Shown here: one piece after another, positions 46,533-57,597 of the stretch
Layout: the number at the start of each line of letters is the position of its first letter
How positions within the stretch are numbered: the first letter of the stretch is position 1
NCBI GenBank assembly: GCA_022828595.1
Contig: JAKGHH010000003.1
Span: 101,641,583-101,705,582, forward strand
DNA: 64,000 nt
Reading direction: 5' to 3'
From: Nelumbo lutea
Taxonomy: Eukaryota; Streptophyta; Magnoliopsida; Proteales; Nelumbonaceae
Program-made: the position numbers and the translations under genes
The notes under the pieces: generated by a model
What the model was told of the DNA's origin: nothing
Database searches by the model: none
The model's input: only the letters and a program-made list of their open reading frames with translations

Positions 46533-46666
46533 GTCTATGTTTGGTTTGAAGGAAAAGGTAGGGGAAGGAAGGGGAATGAAGGGAAAGATAGGGAAATCAA
46601 TACAAGATTGATAAAGATCTCCCTACCTTTCCTTTCCCTACATTTTCCTTCAAACCAAACATAGCA
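46533..46666. mobile_element. Tourist-like foldback MITE, 134 bp
   Basis: Near-complete palindrome: CTATGTTTGGTTTGAAGGAA on the left and its inverse on the right, flanked by TAA (46530-46532, 46667-46669). A second family member is at 52505-52633. The matching place in block 2 (about 54562) lacks it. Confidence 0.8.
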
Positions 46667-47349
46667 TAAGTAAAACTCAACAAGATAGAGTGAGAGCGAT
46701 GAGACTATTTATGATCTCTGATCCCTGCCATAGAACTTCTCTTTTCGCATCTTCAAAACTTTTACTTTTATTAGAACTTCTTAGATTTCAAGGTTATTTG
46801 TGATCAGAGATCATCTATGAACTTATCTTGTACTTCATTAAGCCTTTGGGAAATTCTATCTTGTTAACTTAAGTATTAGAGTGCCCACCCTGGGTAAAAC
46901 ACTCCGGGAACTCTGATTGTCCTCCCATATTCAACGCTATTTATGATGCCTGATCCCTGCCTAATAGATGCGAAAGAAGTGATAAAACTTCCCAACACAA
47001 CTTAACAGTTTAAAATCAAATTCCTGCCCCTTGTCAATGCTTGCGTAGTTCTGAGGTTCGGTCTGCGAAAGAGTTCCTTGCCTTGCTCTCTCCTAATTCT
47101 CGAATTGATTTTTTTTCTAATTTTTCTATTTTATTAATTTATTATTATTATTAGTATAAAAATATAATGGGCCGTTTAAATTTCCCAAAGAGGTGAGTTG
47201 GAGGGTCATACAAATCATTGGGAGTGCACCACGGCATACACCAAACGAGTGCAGGAAATCCGACCTCATAAAAATAGATCATTCCCATTCCGATTCCAAA
47301 AATAATTTGATTCTGATTCTAATTCCAATGCTAACTGTAAATCAAACAA

Positions 47350-47500
47350 ACTCTTAAGTCCTATTTGATTCACGATAATAGGAATCTAGAATCAGAATCT
47401 CCGACCGTTTGGTCGGGTGGAATTGGAATGGTGGAATGGCATTCCCCCAATTTCTGATCCAAAAGATTTTAATTCCAATTTCAATTTCTACTAAATGCTG
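47350..47500. repeat. Tourist-like MITE fragment
   Basis: 'tcctatttgattcacgataa' and 'aattggaatggtggaatggc' match the 28152-28390 family. A reversed right end of the same family ('ctgtaaatcaaacaaactct') lies just before it at 47333-47352. Confidence 0.5.
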
Positions 47501-47806
47501 TGACTGATATATGCCCCACGTATCACCGACCGTAGACACCACCTTGTGGGCCTGGTGGACCGACATAGGAGATGTTCTACTTCTAATATCAGAGACAAAT
47601 GATCGATCGAACAGTATTGATTGAATATAGACCACATATATCTGGATAGAATAAAATCGTGGACCTTATTAATGGATTGGATCAAGGCTTAAAGTATCGA
47701 TACATATCGTTCTGAGACCCCTCTAATACACCTTTATAGTGGATGTATCAGGGGTCTGATCAGCCAAGGGGTGGAGAAACTGTAAACCGGCCCCCTGAAC
47801 TGGTTT

Positions 47807-47810
<4 letters not shown>

Positions 47811-47842
<32 letters not shown>
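47811..47842. repeat. (AT)n microsatellite
   Basis: About 32 bp of alternating TA inside a foldback block (47690-47912) whose ends read 'caaggcttaaagtatcgatac' and, inverted, 'caaggtccaaaatattgatat'. Confidence 0.8.
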
Positions 47843-47848
<6 letters not shown>

Positions 47849-48384
47849 TATAAATTTGCCTGATACGCCCCTATCAGCATATCGGGTATATCAATATTTT
47901 GGACCTTGGGTTGGATCTTACTCAGCCATGGTGAAGCCTGCCACTACACTTTTTCTCAATGTCACTCAAGGCCGAGTGAGTGGACGTAATAGAAAATGGC
48001 TGCAATTTTAACTTATTTAAGTACCCTCTCTTTCTGCTGGCTGCAGGGGCACCTCCAACTCCAAGTCCAACTGTTTTACAACAACACAGCTCTTGACTAT
48101 TTTCGAAATGCAAAGCTGTTGCAAGAGTGGATTGGTGCTGCCTTTTAACCACTACCCGTTTAGGAATGGGTTTGAGTTTTGTTTGATGTCAGCAAAAAAG
48201 TATAAAGTTTGTTTGAAGGCTCGATCTCTATTCACTAAAAACATGAATTTAAATTTTTTTTCAAGTTAAAAAGTTCATGTTTTAAAGTTAGAGTTTGATA
48301 ATGAATCAATCTTCATATTTTCAAAATTGGTTAGCTTTATGAATTTCTCAAAGCAAACCTTATTGGGCTCAAAACTTTGATTTA

Positions 48385-48743
48385 GGCCTTATTCGTTTGT
48401 AGCAATATTGCTTACACCTACTCCGGTAAATGTTATCCAGGAAATTTTTAACTAGCTAAGTATACTTATTCATGTTCTTTCAATTTTCAGGGTTTTGTAG
48501 ATAAATAATGAAATGATATTTTTACCTACAAAAAGTAACTATTAAAATGGGTAAAATAGTCCATCATGTTTTGTAAAAATTTCTATCAATTGGGAAAGTT
48601 ATTTGTCCACCTCGGAGAGTAAGGGTAACTTTATTCTGGGGCCCATTGTTTAATAAAAAAAGAACATAGGAAAGTTGATCAATGGGAAAAAGTTACCCAT
48701 TGACCAACTTTCCCATACAAATTTACCTACAAACGAACATACC
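48385..48743. mobile_element. PIF/Tourist-like MITE, 359 bp, TTA target duplication
   Basis: Ends GGCCTTATTCGTTTGTAG (left) and GGTATGTTCGTTTGTAGG (reverse complement of right). TTA lies at 48382-48384 and 48744-48746. At the equivalent place in block 1 (about 42590, 'ctcggtttaaattgaatta') there is no insertion. The interior resembles 17726-18000 and 39893-40100. Confidence 0.8.
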
Positions 48744-48966
48744 TTAAAGTGAGTTAAATTGAGGTTTTCACAAGCTGAACTTGAATAAGTCATGAAAAGG
48801 TCGATTTATATCCACCCCTTAACTTTTGATGGCTCTTGCTCATGCAGTGATCTCTTGGGTCTTGAGGATTGATTCACTTCCCGAGCCAAGAACAAAATGG
48901 CAAGCATATGATGTATGTTCTATTGGGCAGGTAGTACTAAATCAGGTGATTTCATGTTAAAATTCT

Positions 48967-49683
48967 TGTTGGATTTTAATCTCATTAGAGATTAAATCCA
49001 ATGAGTTTGATTGGTCAATTACATGAGAAACTACACTTGTTTTGAATTTGTTTCACATTGGAAATTTACAAGTTTTGTTTTGGGTTTTTTAATAGGAGCC
49101 GATTTACACTCCGGTAAACGTGCGTGCACACATGTGTGCGGCATAATGAGGTGCTTTAGAAGTGCACTTTGTGTGGCTCATGAAGGGCGGGTTTGGCCTT
49201 TTGGTGCAATGTTGACTGTTGATGTGATCAATGACCACGATTCGATCAAGTGTGATCAAGAGGCACAAATCAAAATTAACTGTTAACTACATTTTAAATA
49301 GTCACAATGTTTGAAATTGTAACTGTTCAATGTGTCTTTTCTGAACCAGCACCTACATGACTCTTTAGAAATTATTTAAGGAGTACAAATCAAGCATTTG
49401 CATAAACACAAAACATTTTCGAAAATCCTCTCTCTCTCTCTCTCTCCCTCTCTCTCTTAATCCAGTCTACTACAGTCTCACAAAATGTTTCTTTGGATAT
49501 TCTTCAACTTTACTGATTGTAGATTCTCACCCAAGGCTCTGTTGTATCTTGGGAACGGATTTGCCTATAGCTCAATAGCAAAACTAATGAAATTGAGTGG
49601 AGGTAAATAATGTTCTAAAGACAATGACTTCAAACACGTGTTAGATATTCTCCTCCAAATTTCAATAACCCTATTTCCCAACA
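48967..49683 (+). mobile_element. Solo LTR, 717 bp, with 5-bp target duplication
   Basis: Begins TGTTGGATTTTAATC and ends TTTCCCAACA. The exact 5-bp direct repeat ATTCT flanks it at 48962-48966 and 49684-49688. TG...CA ends, a TGTTGG/CCAACA inverted pair, a 5-bp duplication and the absence of any internal retroelement genes make it a solo LTR, left by recombination between two LTRs. A (TC)n tract lies at 49430-49457. Block 1 has the empty site near 42815 ('ttaaatttttcagcctgc'). Strand is a guess. The TGTTGG start is common in Ty1/copia LTRs, which is only a hint. Confidence 0.82.
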
Positions 49684-50152
49684 ATTCTTAGCCTGGTCTC
49701 TATGACCTTATTCAATTCCGACCTAAACCAGAAAAAAACTGGGCTTTGGGCAGGGCTAGGTTAACCAGCCTGAGTCGTGTGACTGAAACCTAATCTCTAT
49801 ATCCCTGTGCATTTGTCTTCTCTGCATGATAATGCTTACTTTTCCAAGGACTAAAGGACACAACACAAAGCTCTGTCAGGCCATCAAAGAAACATGGAGA
49901 CTTTGTCACTGTCACAAAGTCTCCATTTCCAACATCTGTTTGCTTCTCATAGGACAAGACACCTAATTTACTAGCTGAAGATCCGACCTTTGAAATATTA
50001 ATTCAACTCCTCTCTAAAACAATTCAAGATAGTTTGAGCATATATATATAATATCATATATATAGCGTGTTTATTATTATTTATAAGATTCTTTTAGATG
50101 CATAAAACAAAAAGGGGAAAAGGATAGCCCACGCACAAAAGCGAAGAGAGAG

Positions 50153-50229
50153 ATGAGCGCCACCTGGAGGACCGCCTAGAGAGCCTCCTTGAGGGCAGTA
50201 TTACACAGCAACAATATAGGAAATTAAAG
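50153..50229 (-). pseudogene. Decayed exon 2 of a third microprotein gene (copy C)
   Basis: Reverse-strand remnant with a retained acceptor (AG at 50230-50231). It begins like exon 2 of gene B: 'FNFLYCCC' in place of 'FYFLCCCC'. A deletion after that shifts the frame, so the Gly-Pro-Pro tail is read wrongly. Upstream and downstream flanks match those of gene B exon 2. No exon 1 is found in the expected place near 53.1-53.3 kb. Confidence 0.72.
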
Positions 50230-50261
50230 CTGTCAAATAACCATGATACAATTTATCAATT

Positions 50262-50321
50262 TAGTATATATATTATACATTAATAAATGTGCATATGCTT
50301 TGCATGTGTTAATTTTAAATG

Positions 50322-50353
<32 letters not shown>

Positions 50354-51660
50354 TGTATATATATTGGTGATTTATTGTCTTTCAATTTAAAATTTGTATT
50401 GAATCTTCTTACTGCATAGCTTATATCAATATTTTCAATTTATTATGCTAATTGAATCATTATTTGCCTAAAGACCAATTAGATTAATTGAATTGTTACT
50501 TGACTTGGATTTTAGGTTCATTTTCCACCAAATTGTTTATCTGTAAAAAAATCATTGATTTGGCTAAATTCAAAGATGGGTATTTTAAATAAAAAAAAAA
50601 AATCTAAAAGCCTTACATATCTATTGCCACTTCTCATAGGTTCCAAGTAAATTGTAATTCATCTACAAATCAACATGTAGCTCCAAGTGTCTAGAGTAGT
50701 TAAATTTGTCCAACTAAATACTCCATGAAATTTCAATTACAATTCATTAAGCTCTATGATTTATATATGTCTATTTAGACATGTTGTGAGTTATTAAAAA
50801 AAATCAAACATGTTGTGTAATTATTTAAGATGCATAAAAGAATTCCACTTATATTCTCTTATACAATTAAACATGTCTAATTTTGATCTCATTTTTAAAC
50901 AATCACTAAAATATTTGATTTTCCCTCAAATTCAAATACGAATGTATTAACACAAAGGGGAAAAATACTTCTTATAGATTTTCTAGAAACTCCAAGGTTC
51001 TTAATGATTTTTCCAAAAATAAAAGTCACTAATTTGTAAAGCCTTTTTCTAACTTGTCCTACAATTGCTCTATTGCCTTCTCTTAGGCCTCAAAAGAATT
51101 GATTTTGAATTTTATCAATCTTTTTGAGGTTATGTTCATTTGAACAACATTTGAAATAGAGGAATTACATTTTCTTTTTTCCTTTTTTTTTCTCCATGGG
51201 GCTACACAATATGGGTGGCCCATCCCCTAAACCCATAACCCCCTCAACCCAAGTGCAGGTGGGATTTGATTCCACGTCTTTCAGCTACAACCACCAAGAG
51301 ACCTTACCGACTAGCCAGTTGGCGCCTTGTATATAGAAGAACCACATTCAAAACTTATTTGATAAGTATAGCTCTTTTATTTTTAAAAAGAGTTTTCAAT
51401 TTCCAAGCCTAATTTTTCTTCTTAATTTTAGCTCTCATGTTATTCAGAGCCTTCTTATCAATTATGCCTTGAATAATTGGAGCACCCAAATATGGGATGC
51501 TCATAATCCTAGAAATCAATTTTTAAAGGCTATCTAGAAAATACTTTTTAGGAAAAATTTGACTTTTTGAGATGGATATTTCGGATGGGACCCTCTCAAA
51601 CATCTTGAGATTGGGCAGAAACTACTTATAAATCAATGAAAAAGCTAATCCAAAAACCAT
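50262..51660. other. Insert of unknown origin in block 2
   Basis: No counterpart in block 1 and no coding frame. A short stretch at 51240-51330 ('gtgggatttgattccacgtc' to 'actagccagttggcgcc') is GC-rich and resembles retroposon tails seen widely in plants, but I cannot assign it. Confidence 0.45.
50321..50352. repeat. (TAA)n microsatellite
   Basis: About ten perfect TAA units within the unmatched insert of block 2. Confidence 0.9.
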
Positions 51661-51664
51661 TCTT

Positions 51665-52165
51665 TTAAAAACTGGACCAAATCGAACAATTGGACTATTC
51701 GACCTGGGAACTAATCATGGTTCTGGGTCTGATTTTGCGTTGGACAGATTTTTATGAAAAAAAAAGCATTGTCAAAAAACCACTAACCTGGGCAATCAAA
51801 TTGCTAAACCGTTTGACCCAGGCAATGGTTTTGCGGGTTTTTGGTCAGTCAACGTCTCTCTCTCTCCCTTATCCCCTCTATTCTATTCTACTATTTCGAC
51901 ACACTTTCTCTTTGTCATCTCTCACATCTCACATTTTTTCTCCCCCTTAACACAATTAATGTGTCAACAACGTCGATTTTAATAGAACGGATGGAACAAA
52001 AATTATAAATTAGAATATGAATCTAATACATGCATTACGGGGTTTATTTCTCAAAAAATTAGTGTTGTAGGTTAAATTGTTTGACCTGAATGGTTGAACC
52101 GTTAACCCAGAAACCGATGATCAAAATGATTCCATTTTTGGGTCAGTTTTTAAAACCTTGCCAAA
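51665..52165. repeat. One or two copies of the CCGGTTTTAAAAC-type repeat
   Basis: 51665-51860 ('ttttaaaaactggaccaaatc', 'gacctgggaactaatcatgg') and 52070-52165 ('aattgtttgacctgaatgg' to 'cagtttttaaaaccttgcc') are family sequence. The part between them, with a (TC)n run at 51855-51872, is not. Confidence 0.6.
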
Positions 52166-52504
52166 AATCGTAACCAACCAATGGTCAAAACGATTCATGG
52201 TATAATTTCACAATCTAACCCAGAACAATGATTTTGTTCAATATTAATTAAAAGAGAGAAATACATCTAGCTAAAAACTTCACTAAGTTCCATTTACAAT
52301 TTGTTATTAATTAAAAGGAAGTTAAATATATCCAACTAAACACACTCTATGAAATTTCAATTACAATTTATTTAAGTAATTTATTTAAAACAATGAACAA
52401 AATATCAAGCTTGTCCTCAAATTCAACTCTAAAAGCATTAACACAAAGGGGCAAAATTTGTCCAACTAAAATTCCAAAAAATAAAATTTTCAACCTAGAC
52501 ATTA

Positions 52505-52633
52505 GGCTGCGTATGGTTTGAAGGAAAAATTAGAGAAAGGAAGGGAAATGTAGAAAAACCTTTACAAACCTTGTAGAGGTTTCCTCACTTTTATCTTCCT
52601 TTCCCTGCCTTTTCCTTCAAACCAAACATAGTC
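52505..52633. mobile_element. Tourist-like foldback MITE, 129 bp
   Basis: GGCTGCGTATGGTTTGAAGG on the left and 'ccttcaaaccaaacatagtc' on the right, flanked by TTA (52502-52504, 52634-52636). Second copy of the family at 46533-46666. Confidence 0.8.
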
Positions 52634-53031
52634 TTAAATTTCAAACCCTATAATTCAGTTTCAAGAAATGTGAATGTTAAGATGGATGAATATAAAAATT
52701 AAAAAACCAAAAGGATAAGGTGGGATATGAAGTCTTCCAAAAGAAGCTGGGAATAGTTTTAATAGGTGATAAAATGATAATAGACTTCGATGGTTGGGTC
52801 ATTATAGAAACCCATCTATAAAACCATTACGTTGTATTTGGTTGCGATATGAGTGCGAGAAGTGTTTGAAGAGGGGCATCGTCATCAATGGTGACCATGT
52901 AGACATTGAAGTATTTGTTTCTTAGAAGTGTTTGAAGAAGAGCATACCCATGTGTGGCTGCGACCTTATGTGCATAAGAGTGGGTAGAGCCATCCTGGGT
53001 AGGAGATTTCGACAACCAAAAATTTCCATAG

Positions 53032-53142
53032 GTTCAGTTTGAAAAGAGTATAAATACAAATATGTACAGTGCAAATATATACAAAATACAAGATTTTGCA
53101 CTCTATATATTTGTATTTTGTACTCTTTCCGGATGGAGCTGT
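53032..53142. mobile_element. Short MITE of the 'CTCAGTTT' family
   Basis: 'aggttcagtttgaaaagagt' left and 'tactctttccggatggagct' right, core 'acaaatatgtacagtgcaaat'. Confidence 0.65.
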
Positions 53143-54199
53143 AGGAAAAAAGAGATCTGTTACAAGTAGAATGAACTATAAAGGCTAGTGACAAATCAAA
53201 AATGGGTGAAAGCAGTAATAAATAATTTAAGGCCTCATGATTTAATAATGGATACGACATTAAACAAAACAGAGTCAGGCCTAGTTCGGGTTGGGATTTG
53301 CCTCTTTATTAATATAACATATTCAGGTCCGAGCCTAAATTCAATCCAACCATCAGGCCTAGATCTTAAACCCAAGCACAGCACTCATATAAAGCCCAAT
53401 GCTGACAGTAACAATTAGATGTGGCTGGATTGGATTTAAATATTTCTTGTTAAGGTTCCAAATGCATACGGGGTATGTATTGCCATTTGGCATATAGTTT
53501 GAGGTAACTAAAAATACATTACAAGTATTCACTATTATCTCAGGAATTTATTTTATCCAACAGATCCCCATCCATCGTTAAGGCAGCGTTTGGAAACAGT
53601 GCAAATAGACTGTAAATGCAAATATGCTGCATTTTGGTCCATACAAATGCAAAGTTAAGAAAAAATCTGGCTTTCTCATTCCAATTCAGGTTTGTTGTCT
53701 AACCATCATGAGATATCTGTTAACATGTACAAGAGATGGGCAGAAAAGTAGTTACTACCAGATAAAACAGATTTCTATGGCCCGTTAGCAATGTTTTCAA
53801 ACCACAATTAATTGGATGGTTGAACAAGAATTAAAATATCGATACGATATATATATATATATATATCAATGTACTCAGATACCCATGAATACTTCAATAG
53901 ATTTTTTATAATCTATATATCATATAAAGCGGAGATTTGTCTTGGGGTCTGTACTAATCTAGAATTTAAAACTTTAAACTGATGAGTGAGACTCTAATAC
54001 CTATAAAATTAAAAAAAAAAAAACAAGGGGTATCAGTCATATTGATATGCACCTATAGGCTATAGCCACTTGAAGGTGTCTCGTGTATTGATATTTTGAT
54101 CCTTGATAGTTGATACTAACTGGAGTATTCTTCAGAGTTTTGTTAATTGGAATAGAAATTATCATCAACTAAGCAATAGACTGTTATGTCATTCTAATT

Positions 54200-54408
54200 T
54201 CAACAGTTTGGTTGGGCGGAATTGAAATCCCATTCCCATTCCTGCTAGAATGGCATTCCCCCGTTTGAGGGAATGGCCATTCCCTACCCCTCCCTTGGAA
54301 ATGAAATTCTATTTCTGCTGATTCCAATTCATATTACCATTCTTGTTTGAATCCAAACAGATTATAGGAATAGACAATTCTGATTCTGACTATAAATCAA
54401 ACGGACCC
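54200..54408. mobile_element. Tourist-like MITE, left end worn
   Basis: The right end, reverse-complemented, reads GGGTCCGTTTGATTTATAGT and is followed by TAA (54409-54411). 'gagggaatggccattccc' and 'aattccgcc'-type words match 26794 and 28152 copies. Confidence 0.65.
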
Positions 54409-54611
54409 TAAATAATACTCACAAGAGAAAATTTTTATATTGAGAAAAATTCTAAATTAGGGAGAGCTCGTTTGGGAGAATAGCACCCTCATATAAAGTT
54501 CATAAGAGCTTTCTCAAATTTTAATTATGAATCCAAGAGGCCTTCATATAAACTCAAGGGGTTTTCTCAACAAGATAGCGATTCATTTCACCTCAAGCTG
54601 TAGCGGTGGCT

Positions 54612-55350
54612 ACCTGCTCACAAAAATTGAGAATATAACAAAAACCAAAATGCCTAACAAGTGATGCAAAATTGTGATGTGCCTAGCATTGTTTTGTTAG
54701 CATCAAAACGGTGCCACACCAGCACCACATCAACAAAATCAGTTTTTTTTTTTTTTTTTTAGAAAATGTCTGCTGTTTGGTTAATCGTTTTTCTGGAAAA
54801 CATTTTCTTAGACTACACCTTGGAAATTGGGAAAGTCTGATTTGAGAAAACACTCTTTTTCGATATTTTCCTATTTTTTCTACTATTGCTAACAATAGTA
54901 TACTGATGTGGCATTGAAAAAATGCCTATGTGGCGGCAACAACAATGTCACCAAATAGAAAACATGAGAAAATAACATGCTTATGTAATACCATTTTCTA
55001 AGAAAACGTTTCTTAGAAAACAACATCAACCCCAAACACTGCCAAAGAGAGTACATGTTGTCCAAAGGGCTAATAATATTTGAAAATGGCCGTTTGTCTT
55101 AAATCTTGATGGTATTTTGGTTTTTTATCACTAAAATGAAATTATCATTATAAGTTAATGTCCAAAAGGCAGTAATCGGCAAAAAAAAGAAAAGAGAGAG
55201 AGACGGATGAGAGCCCTCCCTAGCCACAACTTAGGGCAGCTAAAAAACCATGATCCTGAGCAAAAAGGAAAGCTCTCCATACAGCAGCAAAGATCTCAGC
55301 AGCCACAACACCATCTTGAATTACACAAGGCCCAGCTGGAGCAATAAAAA
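54612..55350. other. Intergenic DNA without a recognised gene
   Basis: Imperfect inverted words ('ggaaaacattttcttag' near 54797 and 'ctaagaaaacgtttcttag' near 54998) suggest a worn foldback element. No coding frame or target duplication could be supported. Confidence 0.45.
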
Positions 55351-55356
55351 AAGAAC

Positions 55357-55483
55357 CATTAGGCTCAATTTGGAAGAAGTATAAATACAAATATGTAGAA
55401 TATAAAACCTTATATTTTATATTATTTTTTATGATTTGCATTGTATGTATTTGTTTTGTATTCTTTCCAAACGGAGCCTTCAT
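55357..55483. mobile_element. Short MITE of the 'CTCAGTTT' family
   Basis: 'aggctcaatttggaagaagt' left and 'attctttccaaacggagcct' right with the shared core 'acaaatatgtagaatataaa'. Confidence 0.68.
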
Positions 55484-55852
55484 AGAATAACACAAAAAAC
55501 CCGAGTCAAACCAAGATTTATATACAATCCAAAAAAGAGTTGATTTAACAACATAAGTTAACTGTTTAATATTAAATTGCTTACCCTCAAAAAGTAATTT
55601 GTATCTAAAATACCAAATATAATAGGGTTCAACTATGACATGGAAAAGATATGACACCAGAAAAACAATTGATCAATAACTAAAATCACAAATGTGGTAG
55701 CAAATAAGGTGTTATTTATCAAAATTCATGAGTGGGTTTTGATTGGTCAAATCTCTTTTCGTATCATATCTTTTTTGCACCATAGATTTTCCCAATACAA
55801 TAAGATCCAATAGCCAACCAAGAAAATAGATATAATTTATCCTCATGGCATG

Positions 55853-56137
55853 GTTTTCAAAACCGGACCGGACCAGAAAAACCAGAAACCGGTTAGGTGA
55901 TCGGTTCCATTTTTCACTAAAATCGGATCTTTGCCAAAAAACATTGATTTGGTCAACAAACCGCTGACCCAAGTGGTTAAGCTATTCGAACCATTCAACA
56001 GTTTTGGCCGTTTCTTTTTTTTTATATATATTTTTTGTTAGAACTAGCCAACCATTTAGTTCGAACAATCGAACCATTCGACCCAGGAACCAAACCTCTG
56101 ACCGATTCGTTATCCGGGTCGGTTTTAAAAACCTTGC
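55853..56137. mobile_element. Representative of the ~290-bp CCGGTTTTAAAAC repeat family
   Basis: Left end GGTTTTCAAAACCGGACCGG and right end 'gggtcggttttaaaaacctt' are inverted copies of each other. Inside are conserved 'gatttggtcaacaaaccgctgacc'-like and 'ttttggccgtttc' segments and a T/A-rich middle. At least eight further copies or parts occur in the window (1380, 6540, 32341, 33593, 34897, 38150, 41836, 51665) in both orientations. It behaves like a non-autonomous DNA element, but no target duplication is readable, so the superfamily is open. Confidence 0.7.
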
Positions 56138-56193
56138 CTCGTGATTACAAATAGAACTTAAAATACTCATAACAAGAGAAAGAGGATCATTGG

Positions 56194-57147
56194 TGATGGA
56201 GCGCAATCCGGCCGGTCTTAGCTGTCAACGAACTCGCCTCTGAGTTGGAGCGTCGGGGAGCCTGAAACGTGAAAGAAGAGAGCTCCGGGGGAACTCGGTG
56301 TGATAACTTCGAAGCTCAAGTCAGTAATCTCTCAAAGGCAAAGTGTAGACCAGATAGCGCAAAGTTCACATACCTTGTTTGTTGGGGGCAGAGGGTTCTT
56401 ATAATCACTTCACGCACTCGCTCCGAGGCCCTTGTCAGGTCGGGTATGATTACTCTTGTGTTTGTCAATTCGGCCGTCGTCCTTTCTGCTAGGACAGAAC
56501 CGCCACTGCCTAACCGTCTCTCTAACTGGAGATGGCGGTGGCAGGTGGCGGTGGCAGGTGACCGTTTTAGAGTGCGGCCGTCAAGCGTTAGATCCCAAGT
56601 TAGTCAGGTGTGGCGCCCTTGGGTATGGACTTCCTCAGTGTCAGGCATGGTACGACTTGTTTGGTTTTGGTGCCTAGAAGGTGATGCGGAGTGGTGAACG
56701 AGGCGAAGTCTTGAGTTTAGAGGTATGTATAGGGCGGGCCAGTTCGGCGAGGTGTATCCCGAACTGCTACAAGGTTGGCCAGTTCGGCGAGGTATATCCC
56801 GAACTGATAAGGTAGGCCAGTTCGGCGTGTATCCCGAACTGTTTACAAGGTTGGCCAGTTCGGCGAGGTGTATCCCGAACTGTTACAAGGTTGGCCAGTT
56901 CGGCGAGGTGTATTCCGAACTGTTACAAGATCGGCCAGTTCGGCGAGGTGTATCCCGAACTGTTACAAGGTAGGCCAGCTCGGATTACTTTCTGGTTTGG
57001 GGCCAAGGGTGAGTTCGGGCCCCCAGTAGGGAGTTCGGTCCGCTGGTGTCCCCTTGGTGTTCGCGCTTTAGGCTTGCTTTTGTGCCGAGCTGTTGTTTTT
57101 GCCACGTGTCGCATAACTGTGAGGTCGGGCCAAATCTTCCTTCATCA
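56194..57147 (-). repeat. 3' LTR of the Tat-type element (954 bp, outer limit tentative)
   Basis: On the reverse strand it starts TGATGAAGGAAGATTTGG right after the polypurine tract. The outer end is placed at 56194, where TGATGGAGC on the forward strand gives a TGATG.../...CATCA inverted pair. The partner LTR is outside the window, so the outer limit and target duplication are not confirmed. It contains the tandem array at 56737-56985. Confidence 0.72.
56737..56985. repeat. Seven ~39-bp tandem repeats with built-in hairpins
   Basis: Units start at about 56737, 56774, 56813, 56851, 56891, 56932 and 56972 with 'ggccagttcgg'. Each also contains 'cccgaactg', so 'cagttcgg' and 'ccgaactg' pair within a unit. 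Related 'cccgaactgtttctttgtcg' words occur again at 59866 in the same element. Confidence 0.85.
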
Positions 57148-57148
57148 A

Positions 57149-57161
57149 TTGCCCCCCACTC
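57149..57161 (-). other. Polypurine tract of the Tat-type element
   Basis: Reverse strand reads AGTGGGGGGCAA just before the LTR start (TGATGAAG). This places the 3' LTR boundary at 57147. Confidence 0.75.
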
Positions 57162-57393
57162 CTCGTGCCAAGGGTCTTGCCCTGGTGCGGGGAGTTTTGC
57201 GAGGTGGTAGGTGGATTTGTCCCGTCCTTTGAATCTTGACTGCGCGAGTTGCTTTTGCGAGGGTTCTTCGGTTTCCGAGAAGGTGGGAAACTGATGGCGC
57301 ATTTTGAATTTCAAAAACTCGTGCCGCTGGGACATGACAGCGGGTCAGAAAAAGGTGCGCCACTGCTGGATGTGCGCTGGCATTTGTCTGGGA

Positions 57394-57522
57394 GACGTGC
57401 GGCGCGGTCAGTTTCAGAAAGACGTGCATCAGCGCGACGTCGGTTTCAAAAAGACGTGCACTGATGTTTTGATTTTTTCGGAAAGACGTGCGCCAATCAC
57501 GTCTCGACCTCAGAGGACGTGC
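57394..57522 (+). promoter_or_regulatory. Array of GACGTGC motifs upstream of the antisense gene
   Basis: GACGTGC occurs at 57394, 57421, 57453, 57485 and 57516, with a GACGTCG at 57436. Spacing is 27-32 bp, about three helical turns. ACGT cores are bZIP sites in plants. The array ends ~67 bp upstream of the TATA box, so it could act as an upstream activating region. Function is inferred. Confidence 0.55.
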
Positions 57523-57588
57523 GGTCAGCGCAAATGTGGGTCGTCGGATCGTCTTTGATTTGCACGGTCGGTTCTTGGTTACTATAGC

Positions 57589-57597
57589 TATAAATAG
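57589..57597 (+). promoter_or_regulatory. TATA box of the antisense gene
   Basis: TATAAATAG on the forward strand, 210 bp upstream of the ATG at 57799. No competing TATA-like sequence lies nearby. Confidence 0.68.

Larger units (their letters stand above)
42108..46700. repeat. Segmental duplication, block 1
   Basis: Collinear matches to block 2: 42108-42500 with 47585-48160; 42655-42800 with 48813-48955; 42975-43380 with 49738-50022; 43500-43660 with 50155-50262; 44250-44370 with 53150-53270; 45128-45310 with 53275-53500; 45370-45560 with 53670-53835; 45985-46260 with 53945-54200; 46435-46520 with 54490-54565. By eye the copies are roughly 75-85 % alike. Block 1 contains the intact microprotein gene B. 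Confidence 0.82.
47585..54600. repeat. Segmental duplication, block 2
   Basis: Counterpart of 42108-46700 in the same orientation (match list under block 1). It is longer because of later insertions: a Tourist-like MITE (48385-48743), a solo LTR (48967-49683) and about 2.8 kb of unmatched sequence (50262-53030) in the position of the gene B intron. The part that should contain exon 1 of the microprotein gene (opposite 44400-45120) is deleted, leaving the locus dead. Confidence 0.82.

Noticed and set aside
47922..48152. Reverse 76-codon frame matched by a segment at 42298-42450
   Set aside because: The two copies share DNA similarity, but the reading frame is not kept between them and there is no domain, so it is treated as duplicated non-coding DNA.
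51240..51330. GC-rich stretch resembling a SINE-like retroposon tail
   Set aside because: No A/B-box pair with correct spacing, no poly(A)-type tail and no target duplication could be shown.
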